Positions 1 through 13,439 of a stretch of 64,000 nucleotides of DNA are shown here, piece after piece. The stretch comes from Heterodera schachtii (Eukaryota; Nematoda; Chromadorea; Rhabditida; Heteroderidae): positions 339,294-403,293 of the forward strand of contig SIJG01000113.1 in the NCBI GenBank assembly GCA_023374025.1, written 5' to 3'. The notes beneath the pieces were generated by a model. It was not told where the DNA came from, did no database searches, and saw only the letters and a program-made list of their open reading frames with translations. The translations under genes and the position numbers were made by a program. Each line of letters starts with the position of its first letter. The first letter of the stretch is position 1.

Positions 1-20
1 GCGGTGCCGATAGGCGCCGC
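1..20 (+). repeat. GC-rich core hairpin, copy 1 (cut by window edge)
   Basis: Stem arm GCGGTGCC, loop GATA, arm GGCGCCGC. It pairs fully if one T-G wobble is allowed. A decayed second copy lies at about 149-172, some 145 bp downstream, matching the paired arrangement in other elements. Confidence 0.6.
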
Positions 21-393
21 CGGGGAAATTTTTAAGTATTTTTAATGAATTTTGTTAGGAAATAGCCAAATTTTTTAGAAATTTCCTCTTTTAAATTAAA
101 AGGCAAACCTAAATCAGAACATTTCTTAGAAATAAGAACAGATACACCCCTGCTCTAATAGACGCCGACGGAAAAATTTTTGTAATTTTTAATGCGATTT
201 CTTAACGGTTTGGTTCAAAAAATGACAAAATTACGATTTTGAGCCAATTTTTTTAAAGAGAATAAGAAACAGCCGAGAGACAAATTTGAATATTTAACTG
301 AATCTTGTTAAGATTTTGCATATTAATTCGCTTCAAAAAACATTTCTTTCAAAAATTATCATTTAAAAATCTAAATTTCTCTCTGAATCCAAA

Positions 394-511
394 AAATAAG
401 TACAAAATAAGTACATTGAGCTCAAATAAGTACAATACTTACAAATAAGTACATTTTAATTTTATAGTTTTGGACCCTCCAAATAAGTACAATACTTACA
501 AATAAGTACAA
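394..511. repeat. Subterminal AAATAAGTAC tandem array
   Basis: About seven copies of AAATAAGTAC, several linked as AAATAAGTACAATACTTAC, are split by a 30-bp spacer. AATACTTAC is partly the reverse complement of the repeat, so the array can form small palindromes. It sits just inside the element's terminus, the position filled by different GC-rich arrays in the related elements. Confidence 0.75.
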
Positions 512-523
512 AGGGTAGCCCTG

Positions 524-850
524 CTTTAGTTTCATTCTATTTCGCTGAGCTTCCTATGTTTTGAATTCACATTCAATTAATTGATTGAACTTAGTAAGAA
601 ATCTATGAACATTCATAATTTTAAATTCTTTTTTATTTAAATAAAATTTTTATTTTTTTCAAAGTTTAAATTAACTTAGATGAGTAATAATTTATGTCTA
701 AATATATGTTGGAATAAAAAAAAACTATTCATAAAAATCAAATGATAATCTATTACATTCAATGAATTCATTTTCTATAATTTTTTATTGTTAATTTATA
801 CAAATTCTTTCTTTTTTAGTGTTTCCAGAATTTTAGATAAATACATATCA
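524..850 (+). repeat. Block X, copy 1
   Basis: Clear paralogue of 2585-2900 on the same strand. Shared landmarks include CGCTGAGCTTCCTAT, AAGAAATCTAT, AATTTATGTCTAAATATA and CAAATGATAATCTATTA, in the same order and spacing. It is non-coding. The hAT-like element ending at 523 abuts this copy and is absent from the other. Confidence 0.8.
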
Positions 851-2584
851 GCATCGTGTTAATATTCTTGCTGATAATTTTATGGCAATTATAGGTTCGT
901 GTCTTGTGATGGGAGTTAATTTTAATAAATTAACTTTTTACCGAGTTCCACCATTATTTTCTCTCCGTTGCAATTTTATTAATTTTTGAAATTTTTAAAA
1001 ATTTTTGTTTAAGTATATATATATTTTTTAAATGATTTAATTTTTATTTTTTATTATATAATATTTATGCGCATGTTTTTTGGAAAAATTTTAAAATTGT
1101 ATTTAATTATTAAATGTACCCGCCTCTCTGCCTTCCATGGTGCTTGGAACGAACTCTTCATTTCAGCATTATTTTTTATTTAATTATATTTTTTATACCT
1201 TTTAATGTGAGAAAAATTTTACGTCCAAAAGCTTATTCATGCTTATTCTTTCAATTTCTGTAAATTTAAAATTTATTTAAATATTTATATTTTTAATATT
1301 TTTGTTAGTTACAAAACACAATAAATAAGTTTTATTTCATTAATTTGGTTTTTATATTGTTTTAATTAATGAAATTTTAATTATTTGAATTATCTAGCAT
1401 CTAGCAAGCTGTTTTCACGCATTGAATGCATAATTCTTTCATTTTGAGGCATAATATAATTATTTTATTCCTATGTTAATTATTATTTTTTTGTCATGAA
1501 TGCAATTAATTTATTTAATTCTTTTGAATACAAATGTTTAATGTTATAATTAATTATTTGTAATCATTTATTTAACAATAGTTATTTGTGATATTTTTAT
1601 TTATTATTTAAAATTTTAATATATATGAATTTTTCAAAATTTGCCATAAACAATGCTCTGAACTCATTTTAAGGTCTATTACGCATTGGTAAAACGTAAA
1701 TTCGGTAAAATAAATTTTACAATAAGTTTTATAATTATTTATTAATTGTTATTAACTTTGACGTTTACAACTCCCATGAAAGTGAGTCCTCAATTGTTTC
1801 TTTCAGTGCTCCGAGTGTATCAAAGATAGATATATTTTTTATTTTTTAAGATTAAAGTTTTTATATTTTTATTTAGTAAAGACAAAAAGCATACTTAAAA
1901 TTTGTTATTTATTTATTTCTTTTCTCGGCACTCGGTCAAACGCTGCTCTTCACCAATGTCATATCACTGTTGCAATTTTGAAGGAAATATTATTTAATTA
2001 ATATAAGAATTATTTTTAAATATTCAATTTAGTAATGTTAAAGCAAAATCGAATCATTAAAAATTCTGCAATTTCTGTGTATCTATTCTTTTTTTTGTTA
2101 GCTTGCTACGACCTAATACGTACAGAAAATGAGTTTTCAATTTTGTTTAAGATTTCTAGCTTTATTTTGGTGCCTTTTTTGATTTTCATGTCTTTTTTTC
2201 GTGCCTTTTTTCCGAAATAGGTAAGAATATGTAAATAATAAATTTTTTTATTATCATTTTCGGACAAAAAATATTAGAAAAACCTCCAAAATGCCATAAA
2301 GAAAACTTTATTAGGCTCAGAATAACGTTTTAGCTATTAGAAAAATGAACCTTGATATTCATTTTTTGTGAAAAAGTTCAAAAAAAAAATTTCGCAAAAA
2401 TTTCAATACGTTTTCAAAAGTTTAAAAACTGATAATAAAAAATATATGAAAATGTTGTGAAATTTTGCATTTTATTTTGGGCATTTCATGCCTATTTATG
2501 CTTTCAAGGAAGATGCTTTATATTAATACTTTGTATTTTAATATTGGCTTGTCTGCAGAATTTATAAATTTTGTTTTTGTTGAG

Positions 2585-2900
2585 GTTCCTTTAATTCCAT
2601 TCTTTCTCGCTGAGCTTCCTATATTTTAGTGTTCACATTCCGTTAATTGAATTTTGTAAGAAATCTATCAACCTTCATAAAATTAAATTAATTTTTATTA
2701 AAATAAATTTTTATATTTTCCAAAATTTAAATGAATTTAGATAACAATAATTTATGTCTAAATATAAATAGGAATAAAAAAATTATTCACAAAAATCAAA
2801 TGATAATCTATTAATTTAATGAATTCATTTTCTATAATTTTATATATGTTAATTTATACAATTTTGTTCTTTTTTTTTATTATTTCCGACATTTTAGATA
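2585..2900 (+). repeat. Block X, copy 2
   Basis: Paralogue of 524-850. It keeps the uninterrupted sequence around the insertion point of the element at 1-523, with CTTTAATT at 2589-2596, and so acts as an approximate empty site. Confidence 0.8.
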
Positions 2901-5900
2901 AATAGATATCTTAATAATTATATCGTTCATGTTTTCTAATATTTAAGCTTATTTTACATATTTTCAAGTTGCAGTAATTTTGATGACATTTTTTTTATGA
3001 AGAAAAATAAATAAATACTTATGAATTGCTTGTGAAAAGATATTTTGTTTCAAGATAATTTTTTAAACTTGAATTTTTTTTCAAAATTCAATTGGTCGCT
3101 TTCTCGAATACACAAATATAGTGTTCTTTTTTTAAATCTCGTATATTTGTTAATTTTATGATTATTATTCCGATTAAAGCATTTGAATTTATTAACTTTA
3201 GTAATTTTTCACATTTTTCATTGGAAAAGTTTATTCTAATGTTTTTATTAAAATTATCTTTTCCTTCATTATTATTACAAGATTATAATTGATTATTTTA
3301 CTATTTTTGGTTCTGTCCTATGCTTTTTTATACGAAATTTATTATTAAAAAAATAAATTTGAAAAATAAATGCAGAAAATTAAATATATTTTAAATAATC
3401 CACTTTCACTTGATCCACTGGCATTTTTTTCTTGGAGGTTTAATCCATTATTTTTTAAAATAAAACATAAAATTGTTGTGTATTATTCATTTTGAGTATT
3501 TTTTAATTTAAATGCTGACAGTTACTGCTAATTTATCAAAACTGGTTTATTAATTTAAATATTTTTCGTTTTTTATTTTATTTTGCAAAATGCATTTCTG
3601 TTTGCTAAATTGTTTTTGTATGTTGTTCAGTTTAATAAGGATTCCATATCATATATGTTTCCACATAAGTATCTATGTTTCTGTTTGAGTTATCATTAGC
3701 CATTATTTTTAAAATTTTACTAAAAAAAAAAAATTTAATTTAGAATATTTTCTTTTTTAGTTCGGCGTGAAGCTCCTCACTCTCGGTTTTTTGAAATTCT
3801 TGTTTAATATTTATTTGTAGAAATTATTTTCACGATGTTTCTGCAATTTCCCTTTTTTAATTCTTATATTTTAATTAGTTTTCTTTACTAATGTATAAAA
3901 TTATTTTATTTTACGCTTTTATTCAACTTTTTGAATGCTTAGTTTGTGAATTTTATTATAAATTGTCTTATGTATGATAAACCCAAATCTGAAATAATTA
4001 TATTGGCTGGGTTTGGTCGAGATTTTTTAGTGTTCTGAGTCAATTATTTTGTCATCATTCAAATTAAATTATTCATCATATTAATTATATCTTATTTAAC
4101 ATTTATTTTGCAAATATTTTATGTTCGGTATTCCATCAAAAAATTATGTAGTGATAGTTTTCCGTATTTAAAACGTATTTTTATTTATTATTTAAATTGT
4201 ATTATGATAATATTGCATTTATATAAATACATTTCAAATCAGCTTTATAAAATTAATTATTAAGTTATGGTATGCCTAATGGCTTACACTTCCGACAATT
4301 TTTTAATTTTTTAAATTAATTTAGTGACAAAAGTTAATGTTAATATATTTTTATTACACCAAAACACATTCAAAATGAAATTTATTTATAAACCTCATAT
4401 ATATTAAACTTTTTCCCGGTCAAATTTTTTTTATCGTATTTGACTTATTGAATGAATATTGAATTATTTTGCTTACAAATTAGATAATTTCCTTTTTTGT
4501 TTTTTAAGTAATTTTATTTTTCAATTTAATATGAAAGGATTGATATTAAACATTTAATATTAACTTATGATCAATGCAATCCTTTATTTTTAATAATTTA
4601 TCTCAATTTTTTCTTGTCGATGATTTGTGAAGGTTTTCAGTCCGGGTCAACGTTCTCAATTTCTGCGATCATTTTAAAAAAATTATAAATAATCTAATTT
4701 TAATTTTTCTGTTAAAAAATAATAAAATTGGGTAAAAAGATTTAATTTACGTATTTTATTTTAAAATTATCACTTATGTTCCAATTTTTTAAATTATGCT
4801 TTTGTTTTTATTTGGGAAAAAATACTGGAACGAATTTGTTTTTATCTTGTTAAATATATTTGGGTTTTTGACAGTATTGTTTTCAAATATAATTATTCTG
4901 AATGAGTTTCTTAGGTTTTATTATTTTTAGAAATTAATTATACTTTTTAATTTCATTTTTAAAATTAATAGTATCAAGCCACAAGTGGCTAAATTGTATG
5001 TTTTATCTATGACCACCTCATAAATGTTCTTTCACGCATTTCTCTTGTTGAGCTACAAAATTTGTTTTTAATTATAAAGGTATTAAATCATTATTATTAA
5101 AATTTAATTTTTTACTATGCTATCATTTATAATAAATAGTTGGTTTTGCTTTTGTTTTTAAATGCGCATTTATGATCTTCGATAAACAAAATAAAATTTG
5201 CAATATACATATTATTGTAGCATTTAATTGAACTGGCGATTTTTTAAATTTTTTTTTTCATAAATGTTACTAATTTTTGAATTTTTTGTTTTCAATATTT
5301 CATTATTTAAATCTCTTTTTATTTTAATTCAATCCTCGTGTGCCAGAGTGTCTTCTTCAACACAAAGCGATTTTCTTGATTACTATTTTGCTAGGTTTCT
5401 TGCAGAATATTTCATATTTCACTTCATATTATAATTTTTTTACTTTAAAATCTCGAGAAATTGTTTTAAGTAATGTTTTAATTTTGTTTTCACTAAGTTG
5501 AACATTATTATATTATTGTCTTTTTATTTTTCCAAATGAAGTCAAACTATCTTTTACCCATTTATGTTTTTATTTGCAAATTATATTATCATGATTATAA
5601 CTTTTCGTTTATTTTAAACGCTGTTATTCCGTCAGCAGAAAGGGGAGTTCGGAAAGACAATATGGGTTCAGAATAGAAAATTAACTTCATATTGATTTGA
5701 GTGATTACTTAATGATGTCTATAGGGCAGTAGCCATACTCTGATAACATAGAACTGATTATATTAATTTCTTTAAAAAAATTATTTTTATAAGTATTAAC
5801 TTATAAATCAGTTGTTTAAATAGAAATTATTTCTTTTAATTGAAATAATATTTAATCTAAATCTCAGACTTTCTGGACTTTATTTCTTATAACTATTTTT

Positions 5901-6689
5901 AGGTGGTATATTTTTGTGCGAGATGTTGAAACGATTAAATTTGGAAAATTAATAATTTATTATTATTTATTGTCCACTAAATAAGCTCCTATCCTTTGTT
6001 CTTTTTCATAGCTTTTGTTATAATTGGATATGGCGTTGTTTCAATTTTATTGTTTTATGCATTAATGTGAGGGAAAAGTTGACATCCAGACAGATCCCGT
6101 CCATTCTTATGATGGGTTCCATGAACCAATGTAAATATTTTATGCAATTAAAATAATTTTTGAACTTTTAAAACCTTCTTCCTTTATTTGTTTATGTTTG
6201 TCAATCTTTTTTACATTTCATTCGATCTAAATAGAATTTTCGTAAATATATTCATAAAAATTTCAATTTTTATATTTTAATTTGTTGTTCGATATTTATA
6301 TTTAATTTTATTGACTGTCGAACGAGGCAATAGTTTTTTTTGAACTTTATTAATTCTACTTTATTTAAAATATTTAATTACTTTTTTTGCAAAAATATGT
6401 AGACGAAGATAGTTTTGTTGCCGCATTTAATTATAAGTTTTATCTTTTTTCCTTTTTCATGAAATATATAATTTCAAAAATTTATCTTTGCAATAATTCT
6501 CTAAGTATTAAACGTTTCTAAACTCCCATGGTAATGAGTCGATGATGGCTCCCTTCATTGCTCTGAGTGCTTTCTGTTTTAAATTTCCAAGCTTTAAATT
6601 TTGTTATTTTTTTCACCTTTATTAAAATAAATATTTTTACATTTTATATCCAATTTTCGTAAATATCTATCTCTTCAACGAAAAGAGTG

Positions 6690-7250
6690 AGTTAATTTAA
6701 TTCGAAAAATATTTTTATAATATTTTTATTATCTTTTCATAGAGTCTAAATTTATTTTAGATTATGTTTTGAATAATTAAAAAATAATAAACAAAGTCTC
6801 AACAATAATATATTAAAGAAAAATTTATGATATTGCAACTTTAATTTTAGTTCCTTTTTTTATTATATTAAATATTCTGTTATTTTTTATATAATTATTA
6901 CTAATTTAACCGATCACTTTAGACTCCTTGTTAAGCTCAGTGGTCAAGATACAATTTCGAGTACTGGCATCATTTTTTCAATATAAAAAAGGATGTAGCC
7001 TATTAATTTTATAATAGATTAATTTATTTACAAATTATTATTTTTAGGTGTTAGGAAAAATATAATAATATTGCAAAGCTAATGGATAGTTCATGGCGAT
7101 GTATATTTTTTATTTATTATTATTAGCCTTTATTAATAAATAGTGCTAATTGCACTTTAATTGGCATCATATATTTATAATTTGGTTAAATATCTCGCTC
7201 CTCTGTGTTCTATTCGTTTAATATTAGGGGTAATCATTAAAAAACAAAAT
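6690..7250 (+). repeat. Block R (with end of block P), copy 1
   Basis: Carries TTTCGAGTACTGGCATC, GCAAAGCTAATG, a CCTTTATTAATAAATAGTG segment, CTCCTCTGTGTTCTATTCG and AATATTAGGGGTAATCA in that order. The same order occurs at 19130-19410, 13766-14110 and 16810-17010. It is preceded by the TTTTCATAGAGTCTAAATTT island that ends block P, so P-R order is kept here as at 13.1 and 41.1 kb. Non-coding, function unknown. Confidence 0.75.
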
Positions 7251-8073
7251 TATTTATTATTTTCTTTATTTCAATTTATACATTTAAAATAAAATTTTCA
7301 TGCAAACAATTTTCTTTATTAACTGATTTAAATAATTTTCTCTCCAATTTTAATTTGTATTATAAAAAAAGGAACAAATTTTTTAATCTGAATATTAACA
7401 ATTTTATTTATCTAGTAAAAATAAGATTCACTTAAATTAATTGATTGCAAATAATTGCATTTAATTTGTTTTAACTAATATCATTTTTTACTTATTGCAT
7501 AGGCAGTATGGTAGTATTGTGTATTCTTCCGACTCAAAAATCTGTTGGAGATTCTTTCTTCATTTTATTATGTTTTTATTAATTTAATTTTTTTTTTACG
7601 ATAAATTTTTTATTATAATATGCATTTTGGAGTTTATTTTCGTACTTAGTTCATTAATTTTATCACCATTAAAGCGATAGAAAATTAAGAACATTTCCAC
7701 ATGGGGAAAGTCATTCAGTTCAGACGTGCGTGTTCTGAGTAGTGACAATGTGTCCTTCAAAATTTTCAATTTTTTATTTCCTATTAAATCTTTTAATTTT
7801 TTCATCTATTTGAATGCATTTGATGCTTTGATTTTAAAATTAAATTAATTCATAAATTTTGATAATTTTTAATATTATTTTAATTCCCATCCATGTGCAT
7901 ATATTTTTTAGAATTTAAAATATTTGATTATTTAAGTATATTCATATCCGTTAAATATTTTGAATCATTCCACGTGTGTCATGGAAGAAGTAATCGTCTA
8001 CATTCTAATAATTTATTGAAATATTATAATTCATTTTATTTCTTAATATTGGCGATCTTATTAACTCAAAAAG

Positions 8074-8464
8074 GTGCTAGGTCGTTATTTAAAAACAATC
8101 ATTATGATTTGATGAAAAATTATTTATAACTTAGCTTAAAAGCAACCTAATTTTTATTTCATGATATCATTCGATAGCTCTAAGTATGCTCTATCAGTCA
8201 ACAAATTTCAGAAAATTTCGTCAATTTTCAAAATGTTACGGCCAAAGATGCTCGAAAAATACTCGGAAAACAAGGTTTTTTGAGTTCATCTAGCCATTAC
8301 ATTTTTGAAACTTGACGAAATTTTCTGAAATTTTGTAGACTGGTAGAGCATACTTTGTGCTATCGAATGATATCATGAAATAAAAATTAGGTTGCTTTCG
8401 AGCTATGTTATAAATAATTTTTCATCAAATCATAATATGGTTTTTTAAATAACGAATCCGCCCC
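8074..8464. mobile_element. MULE-like foldback MITE
   Basis: The 391-bp element is almost entirely two inverted arms of about 165 bp around a short spacer. Left arm landmarks TTTCATGATATCATTCGATAG and ATTTGATGAAAAATTATTTA recur inverted in the right arm with few differences. The outer end reads GTGCTAGGTCGTTATTT, close to the end of the MULE-like element at 34906-35648. A perfect 9-bp direct repeat, CTCAAAAAG, flanks it at 8065-8073 and 8465-8473, as expected for Mutator-type insertion. It has no coding capacity. Confidence 0.85.
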
Positions 8465-8611
8465 CTCAAAAAGACAGCTCCATGTTACATTTTCTTTTTA
8501 AGGATAGAAATTTGGAATATTATTTCTAGTAACATTTGATTATTCTAAATTGTTTTATTTTCGGAAATTTCCGTTAATAAGTTTTTTGTCAAATTAATCA
8601 TGAATATTTAG

Positions 8612-9411
8612 TAGAGTGCGACGGGACCGGGAATTTTGGGCAAAACCGGGACCGGGACTTGCCGGGACCTGAGAAGCCGGGACCGGGACCGGGACCTCAA
8701 TTTTTTTCGGGACCGGGACCGGGAACCGGGACCAACCGGGAAATTTTAAAAATTCAAAAAAATTCAAAAAATTTTTAAGAAATTCAAATTTTAATTTTTT
8801 TTTCAACTGAAAATAATACAAAAAATTTTATTTTGTTTTTTATTTAATAAAATCCAAAAGTTAAAGCATAATTAAATTAATGAAACTTTTCAAACTAAAA
8901 ATTTGAGTGCAATTTGTTAACAGATTATCAACAAAAAGGCAGGTTTTTTGGATTTATTAGGCTCAATTTGTACGTATTTTCATTTAAAAAATAATAAAAT
9001 ATGTATAAATAAAAAAACTATGAGAAATGATATTTTCTTGATAGGAAAACCAATGAGTATACAAAAAGAAAATTCAAAATATTTTAATTCCTGTAGAGGG
9101 ATTGAACCAGGGGAAAGAAGTAGACAAAAGTCAAAGGGACTAGCCACTAGGCCATTTGCACAATTGGTTGCGACACTCTTAAAGAATATTTTTAATCATT
9201 TTTTTTATATTTTTTCCTTTGACTCCAATTTTCATCACTAATTTTCGACTCAGACCCCCATTCTTACCAATGCTTGTTTTTACCGGTTCCCGGTTGCCCT
9301 ACCGGGACCGGGACCGGGACCTGAGCTTTTCAAAATCCGGGACCGGGAACCGGGACCGGGACCTCGGATGACCGGGAATTCCCGGCCCGGTCCCGGTCCC
9401 GTCGCACTCTA
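8612..9411. mobile_element. hAT-like non-autonomous element with GGGACC arrays
   Basis: The 800-bp element has perfect terminal inverted repeats beginning TAGAGTGCGACGGGACCGGG and a perfect 8-bp target duplication, ATATTTAG, at 8604-8611 and 9412-9419. Inside each end are arrays of GGGACC/CCGGGA. The interior is homologous, on the minus strand, to the core of the element at 23666-24616, including its tRNA-like boxes. The GC-rich hairpin seen in related elements is missing from this copy. Apparent reading frames over the arrays are translations of the hexamers and not genes. Confidence 0.9.
9098..9154 (-). promoter_or_regulatory. tRNA-like pol III A and B boxes in element core
   Basis: On the minus strand, TGGCCTAGTGG (A-box consensus TRGYNNARNNG, full match) at 9144-9154 is followed after 35 nt by GGTTCAATCCC (B-box consensus) at 9098-9108. 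Sequence and spacing are those of a tRNA gene. I do not see a convincing complete cloverleaf, so this is probably a tRNA-derived internal promoter as in SINEs. Homologous boxes occur at 23910-23964 and 33981-34035. Confidence 0.6.
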
Positions 9412-12400
9412 ATATTTAGTAATTTCGAATTTATGGTTAAATTTTTTTTATGAGTTTGTTCAAGTTTAACACGCAAATAACTATTAAAATTTGATTTATT
9501 TTGGTATTTTCGTTTAATTTGTTTTCCTTGAATTAATTTAGTAGTCAAATAAATTCTTTTTCTTTTATTTGTATTTGTTTTATGGATTAACAATTAATAA
9601 TTTTAAGCTCTTTTTCACTTTTATTATATAGCATTAAAAGTATTTTCATATATTTTTACAAAAATAACATTTTTCATTACCTAAAAAAGAATTTAGGATG
9701 ATGAATTTATTTTGATGGTAATTAGTATTTTTTTGAGCGTCTTAAAGTAAATATTTCCTATTAATTCCTGGGTCAATCAACACCGCAACCAATAAGATCG
9801 ATTTCAAAAAATCTTTTATTTTTTATTTTTGGTTTACAACTTCTTGAAATTCAAAAGAAACATCAAGTTATATTTTATTAAATTTTTCATTTATTTTGTC
9901 TTTTGGAATTTATAATCATTTCTTTCATTTGATTCATTTTAAAAATTTATTAGAATGCTTTTTTTGGTGATTTATTTTCATATTTTATTAATTAAATTTT
10001 TCTTCTAATGACAACCTTTTTCAAAATTTTTACTTATTTTTCTTCACTTGTAAAACTTTTACTCACAAATTAATTACTACTTATCATTGATTTAGTAAGG
10101 GCTATTTTTTAATATATAATTGTTTAAATACCCTTATTTTCATTCATTATAATATTTTGGTTAAGTTCTTGTCAAAAAGATGAAAAATTCTAAAATTACT
10201 AGGTCAAAGACCGGTTCATATTTGTTGTAGAGACACAAAATTTTGTCAAATTCGAATCAATTTGTTCTACAAAAGTTCTCATTGGCTAAGGCCTATCTCT
10301 TTTTGTTCACGAAATAAGGTGGTTTGTACTAAATATTCATTTTTGATTAATAAATTGCTATTTTTTATTTTAATTTTATAAAATTTAACAATTTTCTTGG
10401 TTTGAGGGATTTTCAATTTTTCATTTTATTCATTTAGATTGCCATAAAATACAAAGTTTTCAAAAAATTTGTGGATAAAAGTTTTAAATTCATCATTTTT
10501 GTAAACCCAAAAGATAAATTGGACACTGCGGGTGAGAAAAGTCGGGGTCGGGGTTGGCCAAATCCGTCGGGACGAGGTCGGGGTTTCATACATTTAAAAT
10601 TTTTTCCAACTACATATCTTTTCTAACAAATTGCATTTTGGGAAAAAATGATAAACATATTTATGGAAGTATTTTAAAAAAAGTGAAGTATTTTTAAAAA
10701 ATATTCAAAACGAGATGCTTTGTACACTCTTATAAAAAATAGTATCTTAGGAATTCAAAAACTTTTCTCTAAGATTCGTATATATTTCAGCCTATCTCAT
10801 CTATATTTGATTTCTAAAAATTCCTCTGTTTTTTTATTTCCAAAATATTATCAATAATAGAGCGTCGAGGTTTGATATTACCAAAATTTATGAATTTAAT
10901 TTATTAAAATATTTTATTTTCAAGATCTTAATCAACAAGTTTTTGTTACTTTTTTTTGAATTTTATTATTGTATATGTTTATTAAGTTTCAAAAGAAATT
11001 CATTCTGAGTTCTTTTAATTTTATTCTCTCGTCGATTAATTGGGACGCCGAAATAGTTTTTTTAAATGAAATTTTATTTGTTTAAATTTTTGGCTAGAGT
11101 AAAATATCCATTTATTCATTCAATGTTTTTTAATTGTTAACAGATTACAGTTAATATAGACAAAAAAATTATTGTTATATTTGTGCGTTTGATTTAAATA
11201 ATTCTTTGTTGCATTTATATTTTGCTCTTATTTTTTTAAATTTATCCTTTATACAATTTTTTAGTAAAAAACTATGTAGTTAATTTTATTTATAAAATAA
11301 TGATATTTAATTTTTATTTTTTCATATAATATTATTGCTTAAATAAATATTTTTATACCTATAAATTTTCTCATTTTAAACTTGATCCTGTGCAGATGTC
11401 GACAATCATTTTTCTCAGATCCATTATTTTTATTTTTCATTAATTTCATCTTTTATAATATTAAGCTTATTTGACATATTTCAAGTTCAATTTTTATAAT
11501 TTTTATTAGATTTTCTATTATTTTCAACATTAAAATAGTTCTTAATTTTTTGTTTGTTTATTATTTGAAAATATAATTATTTTTACGAATTATCAGTTGA
11601 GTTAATTTATGAATTAATATAAAAATTATTAATATAGAATTTTATTGTGTTTATTTGTTTAATACAAAATCACTGTTATTACTTTTCCCGTAGTTTGAGT
11701 TGTTCCAATCAGTCATACAAAGAGCGTAGAGATTTAGTATTATTACAAATGAGCTCGTTTAATTCTTTTTTTATACTCATTTGCTTTGTTATTTGGTAAA
11801 TATTATTAGAAAATATTTATTTCAAAATATGCATTCAGTAATTAATGCTAAAAAATATTAAATAAAAATTTGTGATTTTTTCCATTTTCCATTAAAGTGT
11901 TGAAGAATGTTCGAGTCAATGGTTGGAGCTGCGGCTTCATTCATAAAAGGACTCATATATTTGAAATTTTTTCTATGTTTATAGACCAAGAATAATAATT
12001 TATCATTTTAATTTGTATAAAAATAGATCTTTAATTTAATTTTTGTGTTTATATTTTTTAATGTTTACCAATTTGATTTTTTCTGCACTATACTGTTTAT
12101 TTCTATAAATTTAAATTTAGATATTTTTTCATTTAAGTTTTTAATGTATTTTTTGATCTAAAATTAAGATGCATCTTTCATTTAAATAAAATTTGAATCG
12201 CTCGACATTTTTATGCGTCCCTTCGTTAATTGTTTTTCTATAAATGTAAATAAATTTTTTGCTTCTTTTGTTTTATGTAATTAAAAATAATCGTGAGGCG
12301 ACCAAAAAGTGCTCTAATTATGTTTATTTTTTATGTAATAATTTATGTATTTTATTTATTTAAATTATTAACTTTAGCATATATAATTTTTCTCTATATC

Positions 12401-12699
12401 TTAATTTTATTTGCATTTTTTAAAAAAGGAAGGTATTTGCCTGCGTCGTCGACGTCGTTGCTGCCACCTTCGCTTGACCACATTTAGTCGTTGCAAAAAA
12501 ATCGAAATTTTCCGCCTGAAGTTTGAAGGTGTAGAAGATTGTGGCTTTTTTAATTGAACTTTTAATCTTACTCTTTTTCAATTTTATTTATTCAAAAAAT
12601 TCGAAATGTTTTTTAAAGGTTATAAAGATGTTCTTTCTTATTTTAAATATTAACTTTTTAATAAAATTATATGATCATTAGATCGCGATGAATTTATTT

Positions 12700-12911
12700 A
12701 ATGGACTGTAATAGTTACGGTATTTATTTATTAAAAATTTTTACATTTTAAATTTATTGAGTTTTTCATTTTTCTATAATTTTATATAGAAAGCTTTCTT
12801 AATTAAAATTGATATTTGTTCTGTTACTTAATTTATATTTCTTTCATTTTGATAAAGAGAAACTTGAAATTTTAAAGCAAAATCGAACATTTAAACTTCG
12901 TTAAAAATATG
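12700..12911 (+). repeat. Block Y, copy 1
   Basis: Paralogue of 16010-16215 and 17635-17830. Shared landmarks are AAATTTATTGAG, TTCTATAATTTTATATA, CTTAATTAAAAT, CTTTCATTTTGATAA and AGCAAAATC. Non-coding. Confidence 0.75.
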
Positions 12912-13150
12912 TTATTGATTTGGATTATGAAGAACAGTCGATCCAAATTGATCAGTTTTATAATTATAGTAGTACATTATGAAAAATGTTTTTAATTATA
13001 TCCATATTTTTTGCATTGAATTTCGTTAAGCTTCTTTATTATTTTTTAATATCATTCTTTGAAATATCAGTTTATCCTTTGTTTGTTGTTAAATTTAGCT
13101 TTTCATATAGTGTAAATTTATTTTAGAAAATGTTATGAAGATCGATTTAT
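12912..13150 (+). repeat. Block P, copy 1
   Basis: Paralogue of 40830-41150 and, for its first part, 16460-16580. It carries GGATTATGAAGAACAGTCG, ATTATGAAAAATGTTTTT, TATCATTCTTTGAAATATC and TTTAGCTTTTCATA in that order. It is directly followed by the start of block R, with TTTCGAGTACTGGAATCG near 13190. Confidence 0.8.
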
Positions 13151-13439
13151 AAACTCCATATGTTCAGCATGGTACTGAAGAAATAATTTCGAGTACTGGA
13201 ATCGTTGTAAAAAATTTTTCTAAAGGTTGTTGCTTTCTTTACAATAGATTATTTTGTTATAACCTATATTATGGGCTTCGCCTAATTGAGAAATGGTATT
13301 AATAAATCGTTTCTTTTTATAATAAAATTTTATTTTTATATTTTCAATGCTTTCGCAATGTCACAATAATATTTTCTATTTCATCTGAAGAATAAATAAT
13401 TTTAGTTTTTTTTTAAAAGTAAATAAATAAATATTTTAG

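Larger units (their letters stand above)
1..523. mobile_element. hAT-like non-autonomous element, left part outside the window
   Basis: Only the right end is present. Read inward from 523 the terminus is CAGGGCTACCCTTTGTACTT, a hAT-style CAGGG end. It runs into an array of AAATAAGTAC-type repeats at about 394-511. The interior starts with the GC-rich hairpin shared with five other loci in this window, followed by the shared AT-rich core sequence. The 8 bases after the end are CTTTAGTT. A diverged paralogue of the right flank at 2589-2596 reads CTTTAATT without an insert, which supports both the boundary and an 8-bp target duplication. The left end cannot be checked. Confidence 0.6.
524..8073. 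other. Gene-free AT-rich repeat mosaic
   Basis: No reading frame here has protein-like composition and I see no RNA gene. The sequence is very AT-rich and T-biased, with scattered 20-40 bp islands that recur elsewhere. Examples are the CTCCCATG...GCTCCGAGTG island near 1771, with a relative near 6521, and a GC-richer patch near 1925. Two copies of block X and one full copy of block R are listed separately. The remainder has no structure I can name. Confidence 0.6.

Noticed and set aside
1400..1440. Nematode 21U-RNA type promoter motif (CTGTTTCA-like)
   Set aside because: The match is CTGTTTTCA, not exact, and no recurring spacing to a U start was seen.
9085..9175. A true tRNA gene
   Set aside because: A and B boxes match, but I cannot pair a full acceptor and anticodon stem, and homologous copies sit inside transposons.
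8594..9593. Reading frames rich in Pro-Val-Pro-Gly or Arg-Ser-Arg over the GGGACC arrays
   Set aside because: They are translations of hexamer repeats in a transposon end, present on both strands at once; the same artefact occurs at 24384-24723, 29373-29567, 30098-30466, 36445-36729 and 37508-37702.
10510..10590. A complete element with GTCGGGG arrays
   Set aside because: Only one GC-rich patch and no paired terminus, so treated as a remnant.
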